Shown here: positions 52,497-62,751 of the stretch, piece by piece
How the letters are laid out: every line of letters starts with the position of its first letter
Position numbering within the stretch: the first letter of the stretch is position 1
From: Syntrophaceae bacterium UBA6109
Lineage (GTDB): Bacteria > Desulfobacterota > Syntrophia > Syntrophales > UBA6109
NCBI GenBank assembly: GCA_002428445.1
Contig: DIWJ01000024.1
Coordinates: 103,223-167,222, forward strand
Length of the DNA stretch: 64,000 nt
Direction: 5' to 3'
Program-made: the position numbers and the translations under genes
The notes under the pieces: generated by a model
Database searches by the model: none
What the model saw: the letters and a program-made list of their open reading frames with translations, nothing else
Told to the model about the DNA's origin: nothing

Positions 52497-52524
52497 AAGG
52501 GCGGAAGATAATCCTTCCGCCCTT
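52497..52524 (-). terminator. rho-independent terminator after the chemoreceptor gene
   Basis: AAGGGCGGAAG (52497-52507) and CTTCCGCCCTT (52514-52524) form a perfect 11-bp stem with a six-base loop. On the minus strand the stem is followed by a T-rich tract (TTTTCTTATC). It lies 21 bases after the chemoreceptor stop. Confidence 0.85.
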
Positions 52525-52545
52525 GACGATTTTCACCGCCGGTTA

Positions 52546-54411
52546 TCAGAAATCCTGGAATTCCCCTTCCTTCATGGGGATAAGATGCTTCTCCAGCTTC
52601 GGCTTCCCGGCCTTCACCGCCGCGAGAAGAGACTTCTTGATGCCTCGTCCCTGCCCTTCGAGAACTCTGGTGACATGCCCTGCACCGTTACCGTTGCCCG
52701 CGCCTCCGACAACCTCGACGAGCCCCCTTACCACTTCCTTCATCTGCTCGGCCTGGGCGTTCATCTCCTCCGAGGCGCTTGCGGACTCCTCGGCGTTTGC
52801 CGCCGTCGCCTGGGTCACCTTGTCCATCTCGGAAACGGCGATATTGATCTGCTGGATGCCCTGGGCCTGCTCCTGTGAAGCGGCTGCTATTTCATCAATG
52901 ATATTGCCGACCTTCACAGAGATCTCGACATTTCCCTTAAAGGCCTCATGGGTGATCTTGGTCAGCTCATTGCCGTTCTTGACGCTCTTGAGCGTGTTTT
53001 CGATGAGGACGCTCGTGTTCTTCGCGGCCTCTGCGGCCCGCATCGCCAGATTCCGCACCTCGTCGGCGACAACGGCGAATCCCGCGCCCGCCTCGCCGAC
53101 ACGCGCCGCCTCGACGGCCGCATTGAGGGCGAGGAGATTCGTCTGGAAAGCGATTTCATCGATGGTCTTGATGATCTTGCCGGTGTCCTCGCTCGTCTTG
53201 GTTACATCCGCCATGGCCTGCGCCATCTGATTCATGTGCGTGTCGACCTTCTCCACGATCTGTTTTGTCTCCGCCATGAGGTTCTTCGCCTGCGTCGCAT
53301 GGTCCGCATTCTGCCTGGTCATCGAGGTCATCTCTTCCAGGGAAGAGGAGGTCTCTTCGAGAGAAGAAGCGGATTCCGACGCGCCCTCCGCCAGGGACTG
53401 GCTCGCCTGGGCGACCTGCCCCGACGCGGATGACACCTGATCGGAGGCCTCGTTGAGCTGGCTTACCGCCTGGTGGATCGGCCTGGTAATGCTCCGCGAG
53501 AAGAAGAAGACGGCAAGAATCGTAACAGCCAGGAAGATTGCGCCGATAACCAGGATGAAGTTCCGTATCGCATCGGAAGCTGCCAGAAATTCATCGGCGT
53601 TCTGGGTCACTCCGACGCTCCAGCCAGTCGCTTCGACGGGCGAATATCCGGCGATCTTCTGGATTCCCTGGAACACATAATCCGTTGAGCCGGTCTGCTT
53701 GGCCAGCATCTTGTCCATGATCTCCTTCATACCCGCCTGCGTCGTCAGATTGAGTTCCAGGACGAATTCCTTCTTCGGATGGGCGATGATCAGTCCTTTC
53801 GCATCCACCATGAAGGGATAGCCGGTGTCGCCGATCTTCACGGCAACCATTTCATCGACGAAGACATCCGTTTTCAGCACCGTTACGACGGCGCCGACGA
53901 AGTCTCCCGACATCCCTTGAACAGGGGCGCAAAAACCGATGACAGGCTTGCCCGTTTTCTTCGATTTGATGGGCTCCCCGACGACGGCCTTCCCGCCTTT
54001 TGCCCGTATGAAATAGTCGCGATCCGCGACGGATATCCCGGCGTAATCTCCATTATTTCCGTCGGCGCTGACTTTCCCGGAGCTGTCGACGGCCAGGATC
54101 GCTTCATAGTCCTGTCCGGCGGTTTTCATGATCCGGAGCAGTTTCTTATCGATGCCTTCGCCTTTACCGGCGAGTCCCTGTATGATCGTTTCATCTACGG
54201 AAAGGGCCGTCACGAATTTCAATTCGTTTGCCAGGACGGCGTTGACCATCTGGGAGAGCCTTTTGGCGATGTGCACCGATTGCGACTTCGCCGCGGCATC
54301 GAGGGCGCCCGATGATTTCACGGCTGCAAAGATTCCCACCACCAGCAGCGGGATCAGTACGACCGCCACCCCTCCGAATATCAGCTTCATGCCCAACGTC
54401 ATCTTCTTCAT
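52546..54411 (-). CDS. methyl-accepting chemotaxis protein with dCache sensor
   Basis: The 621-residue receptor has membrane helices at about 9-31 and 285-308, and between them a periplasmic double-Cache domain (SVADRDYFIRAKGGKAVVG, GDTGYPFMVDAKGLIIAHP). A short HAMP and the cytoplasmic signalling hairpin with the invariant tip EIAFQTNLLALNAAVEAAR (partly quoted) follow. The C-terminus ends EFQDF, similar to the xWxxF tether that binds CheR, with Phe instead of Trp. GGAGG lies before the ATG at 54411; the frame is open further. The dCache type usually senses amino acids or organic acids. Expression is probably sigma-54 dependent (see 54479). Confidence 0.9.
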   Translation of the reverse strand: MKKMTLGMKLIFGGVAVVLIPLLVVGIFAAVKSSGALDAAAKSQSVHIAKRLSQMVNAVLANELKFVTALSVDETIIQGLAGKGEGIDKKLLRIMKTAGQDYEAILAVDSSGKVSADGNNGDYAGISVADRDYFIRAKGGKAVVGEPIKSKKTGKPVIGFCAPVQGMSGDFVGAVVTVLKTDVFVDEMVAVKIGDTGYPFMVDAKGLIIAHPKKEFVLELNLTTQAGMKEIMDKMLAKQTGSTDYVFQGIQKIAGYSPVEATGWSVGVTQNADEFLAASDAIRNFILVIGAIFLAVTILAVFFFSRSITRPIHQAVSQLNEASDQVSSASGQVAQASQSLAEGASESASSLEETSSSLEEMTSMTRQNADHATQAKNLMAETKQIVEKVDTHMNQMAQAMADVTKTSEDTGKIIKTIDEIAFQTNLLALNAAVEAARVGEAGAGFAVVADEVRNLAMRAAEAAKNTSVLIENTLKSVKNGNELTKITHEAFKGNVEISVKVGNIIDEIAAASQEQAQGIQQINIAVSEMDKVTQATAANAEESASASEEMNAQAEQMKEVVRGLVEVVGGAGNGNGAGHVTRVLEGQGRGIKKSLLAAVKAGKPKLEKHLIPMKEGEFQDF

Positions 54412-54478
54412 TTGTCCTCCCCTTTCTCGCCTTTTTGCTTTGCAGGCTCCACGGTCTCCAAAGCTTGAACCGGTATAT

Positions 54479-54494
54479 TTCAACTTGCGTGCCA
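54479..54494 (-). promoter_or_regulatory. sigma-54 promoter of the chemoreceptor gene
   Basis: On the minus strand TGGCACGCAAGTTGAA has a perfect -24 box, the correct four-base spacer and TTGAA in place of TTGCA. It lies 68 bases before the ATG. About 50 bases upstream, TGCATTGA (54507-54514) and TCAAATGC (54526-54533) form a near-inverted repeat that may bind the sigma-54 activator encoded next door. The promoter is likely; the enhancer is weak evidence. Confidence 0.65.
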
Positions 54495-54665
54495 GAAGAG
54501 TCAACATGCATTGAATGTAGTAATATCAAATGCTTGCAAGACACGGAAGATCGGCTTCGTCGCCAAATGTGCTGCCGGAAAGGAAGAAATCGTCCGGCAT
54601 TCCGGAATCGATCTGGAATAGCGGACAGCGCAACAGGGCGGACGGATGGGACAGGCGGCAGGAGG

Positions 54666-56063
54666 TTATCCGCTGATGACGGAGATGTGGTGCTTCTTGA
54701 GCAGTTCGTACAGATGGGATCTCGACAGCCCGGAAATGCGGCAGGCTTCCCTTATGTTCGAACCGCAGGAATCCATGAGCCGGCGGAGATAGTCCCGCTC
54801 CGAGGTCCTGCGAAACTCCTGAAAGGCGGCTACGGGAAAAGCCGCGGATGCCGGAGCCTGGATGTCAGGACCTGTGGCGCGCTCCTTTTCAAGATCCGTC
54901 TTGGCAAGTTTCACGCGGATCTCCGGTGGAAGGTGTTTTGGATAAAATGTGGGTTCGCGGTATGCGACGGCAAAAGCCCTTTCGAGCGTATGGAAGAACT
55001 GCCGCACGTTTCCCGGCCAGTCGTATGAGGCAATCACCTCGAGAAATTCCGGAGAAAAACCTTTCAACGGGACGTTCTGACGCCGGCAAAGTGCCGCGAT
55101 GTGATGCATCATCAGATCCCACAGGTCCTCGCGCCGTTCGCGCAGGGGCGGGGTCTCGATCGTAATGGTGCGAAGCCGGAAGAGCAGATCTTCGCGGAAT
55201 TCCCCCGCCCGGACCATATCCTCGAGATTGCGGTTTGTCGCCGCAATCAGACGAAAATCACTCTTCATCTCCCGGCCGCCAATCGGACGGAAGGTGCGCT
55301 CCTCGATCACGCGGAGGAAGGCCTTCTGCACGGCCGGCGGCAGCTCCCCGATCTCATCCAGGAAAAGCGTGCCTTTATCCGCCTGCTCAACCAGGCCCGT
55401 CGTTTGCCGGTCCGCCCCGGTGAAGGATCCCTTTTCGTGTCCGAACAGTATGCTTTCCGCGAGCGTCGCCGGCAACGCCGCGCAATCGACCACCACGAAT
55501 TTTCCCTTTGCACGGCCGCTGTTTTCGTGAATCGACGTCGCGAAGAGGTCCTTCCCCGTCCCGGTCTCTCCGGTGATGAGAACGTTCGCGTCGCACATTG
55601 CCGCCCGGGCCAGCAGTTCGAAACAGGCGGACATCTTCGCGCTGTGCCCGAGAATGTTGTCGCACCGGAACAGGTGGGGCGTATCTCTTTCCCGCTTTGC
55701 CTCACGGTAATCCAGGGCACGTTGAATGCACAGCGTGATCTTCTTGATGGAAGATGTCTTTTCCAGATAGTCCCAGACGCCGCTCCGGATGGCCAGTTCA
55801 GCGCCGTCCGGCTCTCCGAAACCCGTGATGATGATGACTTCGGGTGTAGATGCGGAGGACGAAATCTTCGGGATGGCCGTCAGCCCGTTCCCGTCCGGCA
55901 ATCGCACATCCAGAAGAACGACATCAAACGGTTTCGCCACGGCCAGAGCGAGCCCCTGGCTCAAGCTGGCGGCCGACTGGACCTTATGGCCCATCTCCGC
56001 AACCCGGTCGCAGATCATCCGGGAATAGCTTGCGTCGTCGTCGATTACCAGGATCTCGGACAT
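54666..56063 (-). CDS. NtrC-family sigma-54 response regulator
   Basis: The 465-residue regulator has a receiver with Asp 52 (VLLDVRLPDG), an AAA+ domain with Walker A GETGTGKD, the loop GSFTGA, an accepted GAFTGA form that contacts sigma-54, GTLFLDEIGELPP, and a C-terminal Fis-type helix-turn-helix (NIREACRISGLSRSHLYELLKK). The start ATG 56063 is chosen at MSEILVIDDD. It lies 39 bases downstream of the PAS kinase, clearly its partner, and upstream of a chemoreceptor with a sigma-54 promoter that it probably activates. Confidence 0.9.
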   Translation of the reverse strand: MSEILVIDDDASYSRMICDRVAEMGHKVQSAASLSQGLALAVAKPFDVVLLDVRLPDGNGLTAIPKISSSASTPEVIIITGFGEPDGAELAIRSGVWDYLEKTSSIKKITLCIQRALDYREAKRERDTPHLFRCDNILGHSAKMSACFELLARAAMCDANVLITGETGTGKDLFATSIHENSGRAKGKFVVVDCAALPATLAESILFGHEKGSFTGADRQTTGLVEQADKGTLFLDEIGELPPAVQKAFLRVIEERTFRPIGGREMKSDFRLIAATNRNLEDMVRAGEFREDLLFRLRTITIETPPLRERREDLWDLMMHHIAALCRRQNVPLKGFSPEFLEVIASYDWPGNVRQFFHTLERAFAVAYREPTFYPKHLPPEIRVKLAKTDLEKERATGPDIQAPASAAFPVAAFQEFRRTSERDYLRRLMDSCGSNIREACRISGLSRSHLYELLKKHHISVISG

Positions 56064-56102
56064 CCATCCACCTCTTCGAACCATCAGGCTCTTCTGTGAC
56101 GG

Positions 56103-58157
56103 TCATGCCGCTTCCGGGTCATCCAGGATCGGAAGGTAAACGCGGACCGTCGTCCCCTTGCCGACCTCGCTTTCCACGGTCACCGCCCCGCCGTGATTCT
56201 TCACGGTACCATACACCACCGGCAGCCCCATTCCCGTACCCTGGCTCGGGGTTTTCGTCGTAAAAAAGGGATCGAAAATGCGGTCCATGTCCCTCGCCTC
56301 GATGCCGGCGCCCGTGTCCTTGACGGCGATCTCCAGGTACCGGCCCTCCGGAAGGGAGGACGGCCGGATTGCGCCTTCGTGATCTCCGCCGGTACGGCAG
56401 CAAAGAGCGATCTCCAGAACTCCGCCGTATCCCTTCATGGCGTGGACCGCATTGTCGCACAGGTTCATGAAGGCCCTGTGAATCTGGGCCGGATCCCCCT
56501 TGACGATGTCCCGCTCGGCCGAATTCTCCAGACGGGCATGGATGTTCCCCGGCAGGGTCGTCTCCAGCAGGCGCAATGCATCTGCGGCGATTAGCGAAAC
56601 CCGGACGGGTCGAAAGTCCCGTTTTGTCTGGTCGCTGAAGGCGAGCAGCTGGCGGACAAGCTCCTTTGCCCTCTCCGCCGCGCTGCTCACGGTCTTCAGA
56701 TAGGAATAGATTTTGTCTTCCTTTTTCACGTAAGCCATGATCATTTCAGTATATCCGGAGACGGCGCCGATGATGTTGTTGAAATCGTGTGCGATGCCTC
56801 CCGCCAGCGTCGCCACCGCCTCCATCTGCTGAGACCGCCGCAGTTGCTCGCGGAGATGTTCCTTCTCCTGCTGCACGTTGATGAGGTCGGTGAGGTCGCT
56901 CGCGACGGAGAGGAGGTAACGGCCGCTGCTCAGTTCGATTCTATCTGCATTGATGAGGCCCGTCCGGACATCGCCGCCCTTTGTTTCCACCGATATTTCC
57001 AAATTGCGGACGGGATCATTCTCCTTGATCGCCCTCACGATTTCGGAGCGGCAGGCGGCGTCCGGTATGTTCAGTTCGACGGATGTCTTGCCGATGACCT
57101 CGTTCCTTTCATACCCGAGAATCTTGAGAAAGGCCTGGTTGACGTCGACAAAGCGTCCGTCCTCCATCGTTGAGATCGCCATCAGCGCCGGGTTGCTGTG
57201 GAAGACCAGCGAGAATTTTTCCTCGCTCTCGCGCAGGGCCTCCTCCGCCCTCGTCTGGTCTGTGATATCGCGGATCGATTCGATGGCCCCGGCAATCCTG
57301 CCGTTTCCGTCGAAGAGCGGCCGCGCCTTTCCCCACAGGTATCTTGACGACCCGTGCGCCATCGGAGCGGATGTTTCCGCAATGAAGATATCCCCATCCT
57401 GCCGCACGAAGACATATCGCTGTTCAATCTCCTCGTCGCGCTGCAGGGCCAGATCGATGAGGATCGGTCGTCGTTCTCCGTAGAAGGGAACGGCGTATTC
57501 AAAATCCCCCTTGCCGATCATGTCGCCCGCGGCCTTGCCCGTCAACCCCTCGATGGCCCGGTTCCAGGCGATGATGCGGCCCTCGCGGTCGATTGCAAAT
57601 GTCGCATCGGGCAGGAAATCGACGATATCCGCAAGGCGTTTTTCGGATTCGCGGAGCTTTTCCTCGGTCTGCCTGCGCTCGGTGACGTCGCGGACATTCA
57701 TGACAAAACCGTTGACGGACGGATGGTCCAGAAAATTGCTGCCGACGCCTTCCAGGAAACGTTCGGAACCGTCCTTGTGCCTGACGCGGAAGGCATTGGG
57801 AATGATTTCATTCGTCACAACCGCCTTGGCATAGTCGTCAAAAGCCCTTGCCAGATCCTCGGGCAGGATGAAATCAAAGCCTCTCATGCCGATGATTTCC
57901 GACGGCTTGTATCCGAGAAAACGCTCCAGGGACGGACTTGCGTAGATGAACATTCCGTTCCTGTCGGTGACAAGAACGATATCTGAAGAATTCAGAGAGA
58001 TCTCGCGGAAAAACTCTTTGCTTTTCAGCAGCGCTTCGACCTGCTCTCTGCACGCAGATTCAGACTTCTTCAGCGCGGAGATCTCCTGTTTGAGGAGATT
58101 CAATTCCGTGAGGAGGCCCTGATTGGAGCCGTATTCACTCTTCATGCAATGGTCCAT
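56103..58157 (-). CDS. soluble histidine kinase with three PAS domains
   Basis: The 684-residue kinase has no membrane segment. An N-terminal coiled coil (about 10-47) is followed by PAS domains at about 48-170, 172-300 and 305-430, a HisKA dimerisation domain with [14 protein letters not shown] (phosphorylated His) and a HATPase_c domain with [12 protein letters not shown] (N box), DTGAGI (G1) and GTGMGLPVV (G2). Cytosolic sensing of a small molecule, redox or oxygen state is likely but no cofactor residue can be named. The start could be 58157 or the ATG at 58145; neither has a clear ribosome site. Confidence 0.85.
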   Translation of the reverse strand: MDHCMKSEYGSNQGLLTELNLLKQEISALKKSESACREQVEALLKSKEFFREISLNSSDIVLVTDRNGMFIYASPSLERFLGYKPSEIIGMRGFDFILPEDLARAFDDYAKAVVTNEIIPNAFRVRHKDGSERFLEGVGSNFLDHPSVNGFVMNVRDVTERRQTEEKLRESEKRLADIVDFLPDATFAIDREGRIIAWNRAIEGLTGKAAGDMIGKGDFEYAVPFYGERRPILIDLALQRDEEIEQRYVFVRQDGDIFIAETSAPMAHGSSRYLWGKARPLFDGNGRIAGAIESIRDITDQTRAEEALRESEEKFSLVFHSNPALMAISTMEDGRFVDVNQAFLKILGYERNEVIGKTSVELNIPDAACRSEIVRAIKENDPVRNLEISVETKGGDVRTGLINADRIELSSGRYLLSVASDLTDLINVQQEKEHLREQLRRSQQMEAVATLAGGIAHDFNNIIGAVSGYTEMIMAYVKKEDKIYSYLKTVSSAAERAKELVRQLLAFSDQTKRDFRPVRVSLIAADALRLLETTLPGNIHARLENSAERDIVKGDPAQIHRAFMNLCDNAVHAMKGYGGVLEIALCCRTGGDHEGAIRPSSLPEGRYLEIAVKDTGAGIEARDMDRIFDPFFTTKTPSQGTGMGLPVVYGTVKNHGGAVTVESEVGKGTTVRVYLPILDDPEAA

Positions 58158-58268
58158 GGTGGAACTGCAGAATGCGGTGCCTGGGGAGGGAAACGAACAC
58201 CCGCAGTACCGGGCACGAGGGACGTTGCATCCATTTCAGTGTAACCAGTCCCGCTGAGTTTGCAGCTG

Positions 58269-58297
58269 TAAATAAAAGGAAAACAGCGATGTGTCAA
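58269..58297 (-). promoter_or_regulatory. promoter candidate for the PAS kinase operon
   Basis: On the minus strand TTGACA (58297-58292, perfect), a 17-base spacer and TATTTA (58274-58269, 3/6) lie about 110 bases before the kinase start, in the gap after the PfkB-family gene. Confidence 0.4.
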
Positions 58298-58398
58298 GGA
58301 AATATGCCCTTCGAAACATTGGGCGGGAACTGGCTTGAAATCGGGGCAGCCTCGTCTCCGGCGTGCACAGGATCGGGCGCACGCGCAGCGGGTCTGAT

Positions 58399-59331
58399 CT
58401 AAATGGTCAGACTGCACTTCTTGAGCCGTTCATTGAATTCCTCGGGGGTAAAGCTGTATTCCTGAGTTCCGTAGCACTCCACCGCAAAGGAGGCGCATAC
58501 GCTGCCCATCCTGGCGCAGTTCTCAATCTCCATTCCCCGGATCAGCCCGCTGATCAGCCCGCCCCGGTATGAATCGCCTGCGCCGGTAGGGTCTTGCACG
58601 TTCCTCGCTTTGGCGGCGGGAATGGTGATGTCGCCGTCCGCCGTCGATACATGGGAACCCCGATCGCCGAGGGTGGCAATGATCGTCCCGGCACGCTTCA
58701 GCAGGTCTTTCTTGCCAAGCCCCGTCTTCTTCATGATCAAATCCAGCTCGTAATCATTGGATATCAGGATTCGGCACCCGTCAATGGCATCCAGCAGGTC
58801 CTTCGCCTCGAGCACGGGCAGAGATTGTCCGGGATCGAAGATATAGTCGATGCCCCTAGCCTTGCATGCGCGGGGGTAGTTTACCATGTCCCCGAGATTG
58901 CCGGGAGAAATGATGATGATCGTATTTTCCGGATCGATCTTCTCGAACTCCAGGGCGGAAGAATGTTTCATGGCGCCGGGATTGAACCCGGTGATCTGGT
59001 TATCCGCCATGTCCGTCGTGATGTAGGCGCCGGCGGTGGACTCTTCCGCCACGGTTCTGATGTGTTCCGTGGAGATGCCATTCTTCGCCAGCCAATCGAA
59101 GTATCGATGATAGTCGTGGCCGATCGCGGCGGAGATGATCGGCTTTTCTCCCATCAAGGTCAGCGCGTAAGCGATGTTGCCCGCCGTTCCGCCGAATTTT
59201 TCCTTCATGCCGTTTACCTGGAAGCAAACGTTCAGAATATGGATCTTATCGGGAAGGATATGATCCGAAAAGTGTCCCGGAAAATCCATGATCCTGTCGT
59301 ACGCCAGCGACCCGGAAACAATGATATTCAT
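58399..59331 (-). CDS. PfkB-family carbohydrate/adenosine kinase
   Basis: The 310-residue kinase has the family signatures KFGGTAGNIAYALTLMG near the N-terminus and NVQDPTGAGDSYRGGL near the C-terminus, where the Asp of GAGD is the catalytic base. It phosphorylates a sugar or nucleoside; proteins of this exact outline in deltaproteobacteria are often called adenosine kinase, which fits but is unproved. The start is at MNIIVSGSLAYDRI, with GGGGG a few bases before. It is 13 bases downstream of a small hypothetical gene and may share its transcript. Confidence 0.82.
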   Translation of the reverse strand: MNIIVSGSLAYDRIMDFPGHFSDHILPDKIHILNVCFQVNGMKEKFGGTAGNIAYALTLMGEKPIISAAIGHDYHRYFDWLAKNGISTEHIRTVAEESTAGAYITTDMADNQITGFNPGAMKHSSALEFEKIDPENTIIIISPGNLGDMVNYPRACKARGIDYIFDPGQSLPVLEAKDLLDAIDGCRILISNDYELDLIMKKTGLGKKDLLKRAGTIIATLGDRGSHVSTADGDITIPAAKARNVQDPTGAGDSYRGGLISGLIRGMEIENCARMGSVCASFAVECYGTQEYSFTPEEFNERLKKCSLTI

Positions 59332-59344
59332 GCTTTCAGCCCCC

Positions 59345-59692
59345 TTACATCCATTCGAAATCACCGTCCTGGAAACAACGCAACCATTCGTGCACGCTGG
59401 GTTCCGTCGACACAAACGCCGAAATGGTTGCATCATCGATCATGTGATCGGAGGTGATAATGCACACGGGCCAGCCGGGGAAGCCCGGCGGGATGCGGGC
59501 GTTATCGTTGATCCGATAGGCAAAGAATTTGTTCTCGCTGCAGGAAATATGATATCGCCGGTCGCGGTGTCTGATCCTGAGCGGCTGGTTGAGCCATCCC
59601 TTGCTGACGAAAACGCCGATAAACTTCTCGAGGATTTCGACCGGCTTCTCGTTCGCAGGATTTTGTGACGGTTTGCCGCTTTTTATGATCAC
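59345..59692 (-). CDS. hypothetical protein
   Basis: A 115-residue open frame immediately upstream of the PfkB gene on the same strand. It contains a Trp/Cys-rich region (WPVCIITSDHMIDD, WLRCFQDGDFEWM) and no signal peptide or membrane segment. I do not recognise the family. Codon use is like that of its neighbours and it ends 13 bases before the next gene, which supports it. The start and the reality of the gene are uncertain. Confidence 0.45.
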   Translation of the reverse strand: MIIKSGKPSQNPANEKPVEILEKFIGVFVSKGWLNQPLRIRHRDRRYHISCSENKFFAYRINDNARIPPGFPGWPVCIITSDHMIDDATISAFVSTEPSVHEWLRCFQDGDFEWM

Positions 59693-60075
59693 AGCTTATA
59701 ACCTCATGATCCTACGAAGTATTGATGAAGAGCACGCCCTTTCTATTCGGGGGGACGTCTCTCAAACAGACCGCCCAGGTGTTTATTGTACTTTCTTTAT
59801 CATCCGCGTCACCTTCTCAGATACCCCCAATTATAGCCCTGTTGAGGGATATCTGCTGACTTCAAACCCCGGATGGATAGGCTTTCCATCGCCTGACTTG
59901 CTACCATGGATTTTCCATTAACGTCCACAAATTTGGTAAAACTGATTGACTGATCATGGCGTTCCTGTCCACTGCCTGCATTTCTTCGTGTGTTGATACA
60001 TCCCTTCTTCTCTGGCGGTTACTGTACCGCAAGTAGCTCTCACGGGCGCGTCAGAAAGTAATTCCTGTCCAGATC
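59693..60075. other. gene-free spacer between the restriction system and the pfkB pair
   Basis: In these 383 bases I see no convincing gene, RNA or insertion end. The stretch is richer in A and T than its surroundings. It lies at the boundary between ordinary housekeeping genes and the type III restriction-modification genes, so it may be the scar of an insertion, but no direct repeat was found. Confidence 0.5.
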
Positions 60076-62751
60076 CTAACCAGACACCTCGAATTGTCTC
60101 GTCAACATGCCGAAGCTCATATTGACCATGACGGCGTTGTGCGGGATGAGAACGTACTTCCAGGACTTTCCACCGTTTTGTGACGTGAAGGCCGATGCAT
60201 TCCGGCAGTACAGAAGGGCGGCGGCTGTTTTCTCCTGAACGTCGGACGTCTCGATGTCGGATTCCTTCTTGGTTTCGATCATGAAGATCGCCGCCGCCGT
60301 CTCCGCCACGAAATCGGGACGATACTGACGGGAATTGTGCTTCCAGTAGATCCTGAATTGCGCCGGCGCGGGCCGCAGCCACTTCAGGACCTCTTTGTCC
60401 TGCTCCAGGATAACCGCAAAATCCTTTTCGGTCTTGGAGTCGAACTTGTAGAGGGGATGCCAGGATTTCTTGAATCCGCTGAAGACCTTGCCGGGAATGG
60501 CCGACGTCGGGGTGATGGTTTCGGTGTAGTGGTGGATGCTGTCCTTGGAGTATTTGGTCAGGTTATGCTCCTCGATCCTCGAAAAGGGCAGCACCGTCGG
60601 CCTCTCGAATGACGGAGCTTCGCAGAAGAAGTGTTCCATCATCTGGGAATGGATGTACCGGCCGATTTCCTGCTTGTGATACTGTACGACGTTCATTAGG
60701 TTGTCGTCCGTCAGGTACGTCCTGAATTTCCCCACCGCCTCGCCGGCCAGCTTGTAGAGCAATTCGGCCTGGTCGTCGTAACTGATTTCGGAGTAATTCA
60801 TCAGCTCGTTGACAATGAGGTTGTCCGGGGTATCGAGAACGATTCTTCCCTTCCCGATGACGATATCGATGCCGTTTTCCTGTTCCCGCAGCTTCTTGAC
60901 CAGGATCTCTTCCGACACGGGCTGATAATTGAGATTCCCTGCATCGAGATCGAAATCATGAAAGCCGGATTTCACCTGGGCGCTCTGGAGAATCATAATT
61001 CTCGGAATTTCGATGATGTTGCCGGTAAATTTTTGTACCAGTCCTTCGTAGGCCTGACGGGCTTCCTGAATCATCTCTTCTGCGAAAAGATGGACCTGCG
61101 GGGAGGATTCGATCTTCTGCCGGATCTTTTCCACGGCAATCTGTTTGATTTCCTCGTTCTTCAGTTCATTGACGCTTCTCACGACGGTGTTCAATTCGGG
61201 CAGAGCGGCGATGACGGCCCTATGGACTTCGAGGCTCGTCAGGGCCTTCTGTCTTTCCTCCGGTTCTGTGATTGTTTCAATCCGCTCCTGCTCCGACTCA
61301 AAGGCCTTCTCCATGCGGGAACCGACGGTGATGCCTTCTTTCGGCCGGCTCAAATCCTCTTCATCGATGATGATGATATTTTCCTTACGGATGATCGAAT
61401 CCGGGCTGTTTGCCTTGTCGACGATTTCCTGGAACTTGTCGTGGGCGACGATCGTGAGCTTGTCCACCTTGTCGTTACCGGTCCTCTTCCCGAAGGGCAG
61501 GCGGAGCCCCCGGCCGATGGTCTGTTCCCTCAGCGTCTCGGACGTAGCCGTTCTCAGGGGGATGATGGTGTAGAGGTTTGTCACGTCCCACCCCTCCTTG
61601 AGCATGTTCACGTGGATGACGATCTCGATCTTGTTCGCAGGGTTCTCCAGGGAAACGAGCCGCTCGATATTCTCGTCCTTTTCGCCGCCCGTCTGGTTGG
61701 AGTGGATTTCCATGACCTTGTCGGCGTAATAACCGTCGAAAAAACCCTGGGAGACGATCATCTCCTTCAACTTGCGGGCGTGTTCCGTGTTCTGGGAAAC
61801 AACCAGTACAAAGGGCTTCACCGGCCGCGTCTTTGTGTCTCTGGCGTAGATATCCAAGGCTACCTTCGTGTCCTCATGAAGACGTATCCCGTCTTCGAGC
61901 TTGATCCTGTCGAGATCCTCCTGTGTATACCGCGCCGGGTCGAAGTCCCTTCGTGTCGCCACCGCCGGCTCCTTCACGAAACCGTCCCGGATGGCCCTGG
62001 CAAGGGAGTATTCATAGACGACGTTTTTGAATTTCACCGCCCCGCCGCTCCGTTCCACCTGCGGCGTCGCCGTAAGCTCAAGCCCGACGACCGGGTTCAG
62101 CTCGTTGATGACTTCCATGCCTCTATTTGCCCGGTAATGGTGGGATTCGTCCATGAGCAGGACCAGATCGTCCAGACCGGTGAGATAATTGAAATAGGAA
62201 TCGCCCAGACACTCCCGGATCGTCTTGATACGCGGCGACCTGCCGCCCCTGGTCTCGGCGTTGATCTTGCCGATGTTGAAGATGTTGACATGGATCTCGT
62301 ACTTGAAGAGTTCCCCCTGCCGGACCTCCTCGTAGTTGTCGCCGGTGATGATGCGCGGCCTGCTGTGGACGAACTCGCCGATCCCCTGAAAGACGTACTT
62401 GGGGCTCGTGATATTGGAGAAATCGTCGATGAGTTTGTTGTAGACGGTGAGGTTCGGCGCGAGGACGAAGAAATTCCGGATGTTCTTCGCCAGGTACAGG
62501 TAGGCGATGAAGGCCCCCATCAGCCGCGTCTTGCCGACGCCCGTTGCCAGAGCGAAACACAGCGAGGGAAAGGTCCGCTCGAAATCCGAGCAGGTCGGGT
62601 ATAAGCCCTTGACCTTCTCCAATTCAGCGGCCAGGTCCGCGCTCTTCCGGAGAGAAAGCGTATCGGAAAGTATTGAAAGAATTTCCAGGCTCTCCGCCTG
62701 GGGAGATCGAAGACTCAGCCGATTCCTGATGGAGTTAGCGATCCTGTTCAC
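60076..62751 (-). CDS. type III restriction endonuclease subunit R (Res)
   Basis: The 891-residue protein is the Res subunit of a type III restriction-modification system, which translocates or diffuses on DNA using ATP and cuts when two unmethylated sites meet. It has an SF2 helicase core with Walker A ATGVGKTR (69-76), DESHH (201-205) and motif VI IGRGLRLPF. A C-terminal nuclease follows with RPDF (811-814) and ETK (826-828), the PD-ExK pattern. It starts with GTG directly after the mod stop, with GGAGAGGGGG in front. Length is near that of EcoP15I Res (about 970). Confidence 0.92.
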   Translation of the reverse strand: MNRIANSIRNRLSLRSPQAESLEILSILSDTLSLRKSADLAAELEKVKGLYPTCSDFERTFPSLCFALATGVGKTRLMGAFIAYLYLAKNIRNFFVLAPNLTVYNKLIDDFSNITSPKYVFQGIGEFVHSRPRIITGDNYEEVRQGELFKYEIHVNIFNIGKINAETRGGRSPRIKTIRECLGDSYFNYLTGLDDLVLLMDESHHYRANRGMEVINELNPVVGLELTATPQVERSGGAVKFKNVVYEYSLARAIRDGFVKEPAVATRRDFDPARYTQEDLDRIKLEDGIRLHEDTKVALDIYARDTKTRPVKPFVLVVSQNTEHARKLKEMIVSQGFFDGYYADKVMEIHSNQTGGEKDENIERLVSLENPANKIEIVIHVNMLKEGWDVTNLYTIIPLRTATSETLREQTIGRGLRLPFGKRTGNDKVDKLTIVAHDKFQEIVDKANSPDSIIRKENIIIIDEEDLSRPKEGITVGSRMEKAFESEQERIETITEPEERQKALTSLEVHRAVIAALPELNTVVRSVNELKNEEIKQIAVEKIRQKIESSPQVHLFAEEMIQEARQAYEGLVQKFTGNIIEIPRIMILQSAQVKSGFHDFDLDAGNLNYQPVSEEILVKKLREQENGIDIVIGKGRIVLDTPDNLIVNELMNYSEISYDDQAELLYKLAGEAVGKFRTYLTDDNLMNVVQYHKQEIGRYIHSQMMEHFFCEAPSFERPTVLPFSRIEEHNLTKYSKDSIHHYTETITPTSAIPGKVFSGFKKSWHPLYKFDSKTEKDFAVILEQDKEVLKWLRPAPAQFRIYWKHNSRQYRPDFVAETAAAIFMIETKKESDIETSDVQEKTAAALLYCRNASAFTSQNGGKSWKYVLIPHNAVMVNMSFGMLTRQFEVSG

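Noticed and set aside
58160..58260. tRNA-like or small RNA-like sequence (GTGCC...GGTGTTCGTTTCCC...GGCAC on the minus strand)
   Set aside because: Only a T-arm-like stretch and a short closing stem can be found; no anticodon arm or acceptor stem can be drawn.
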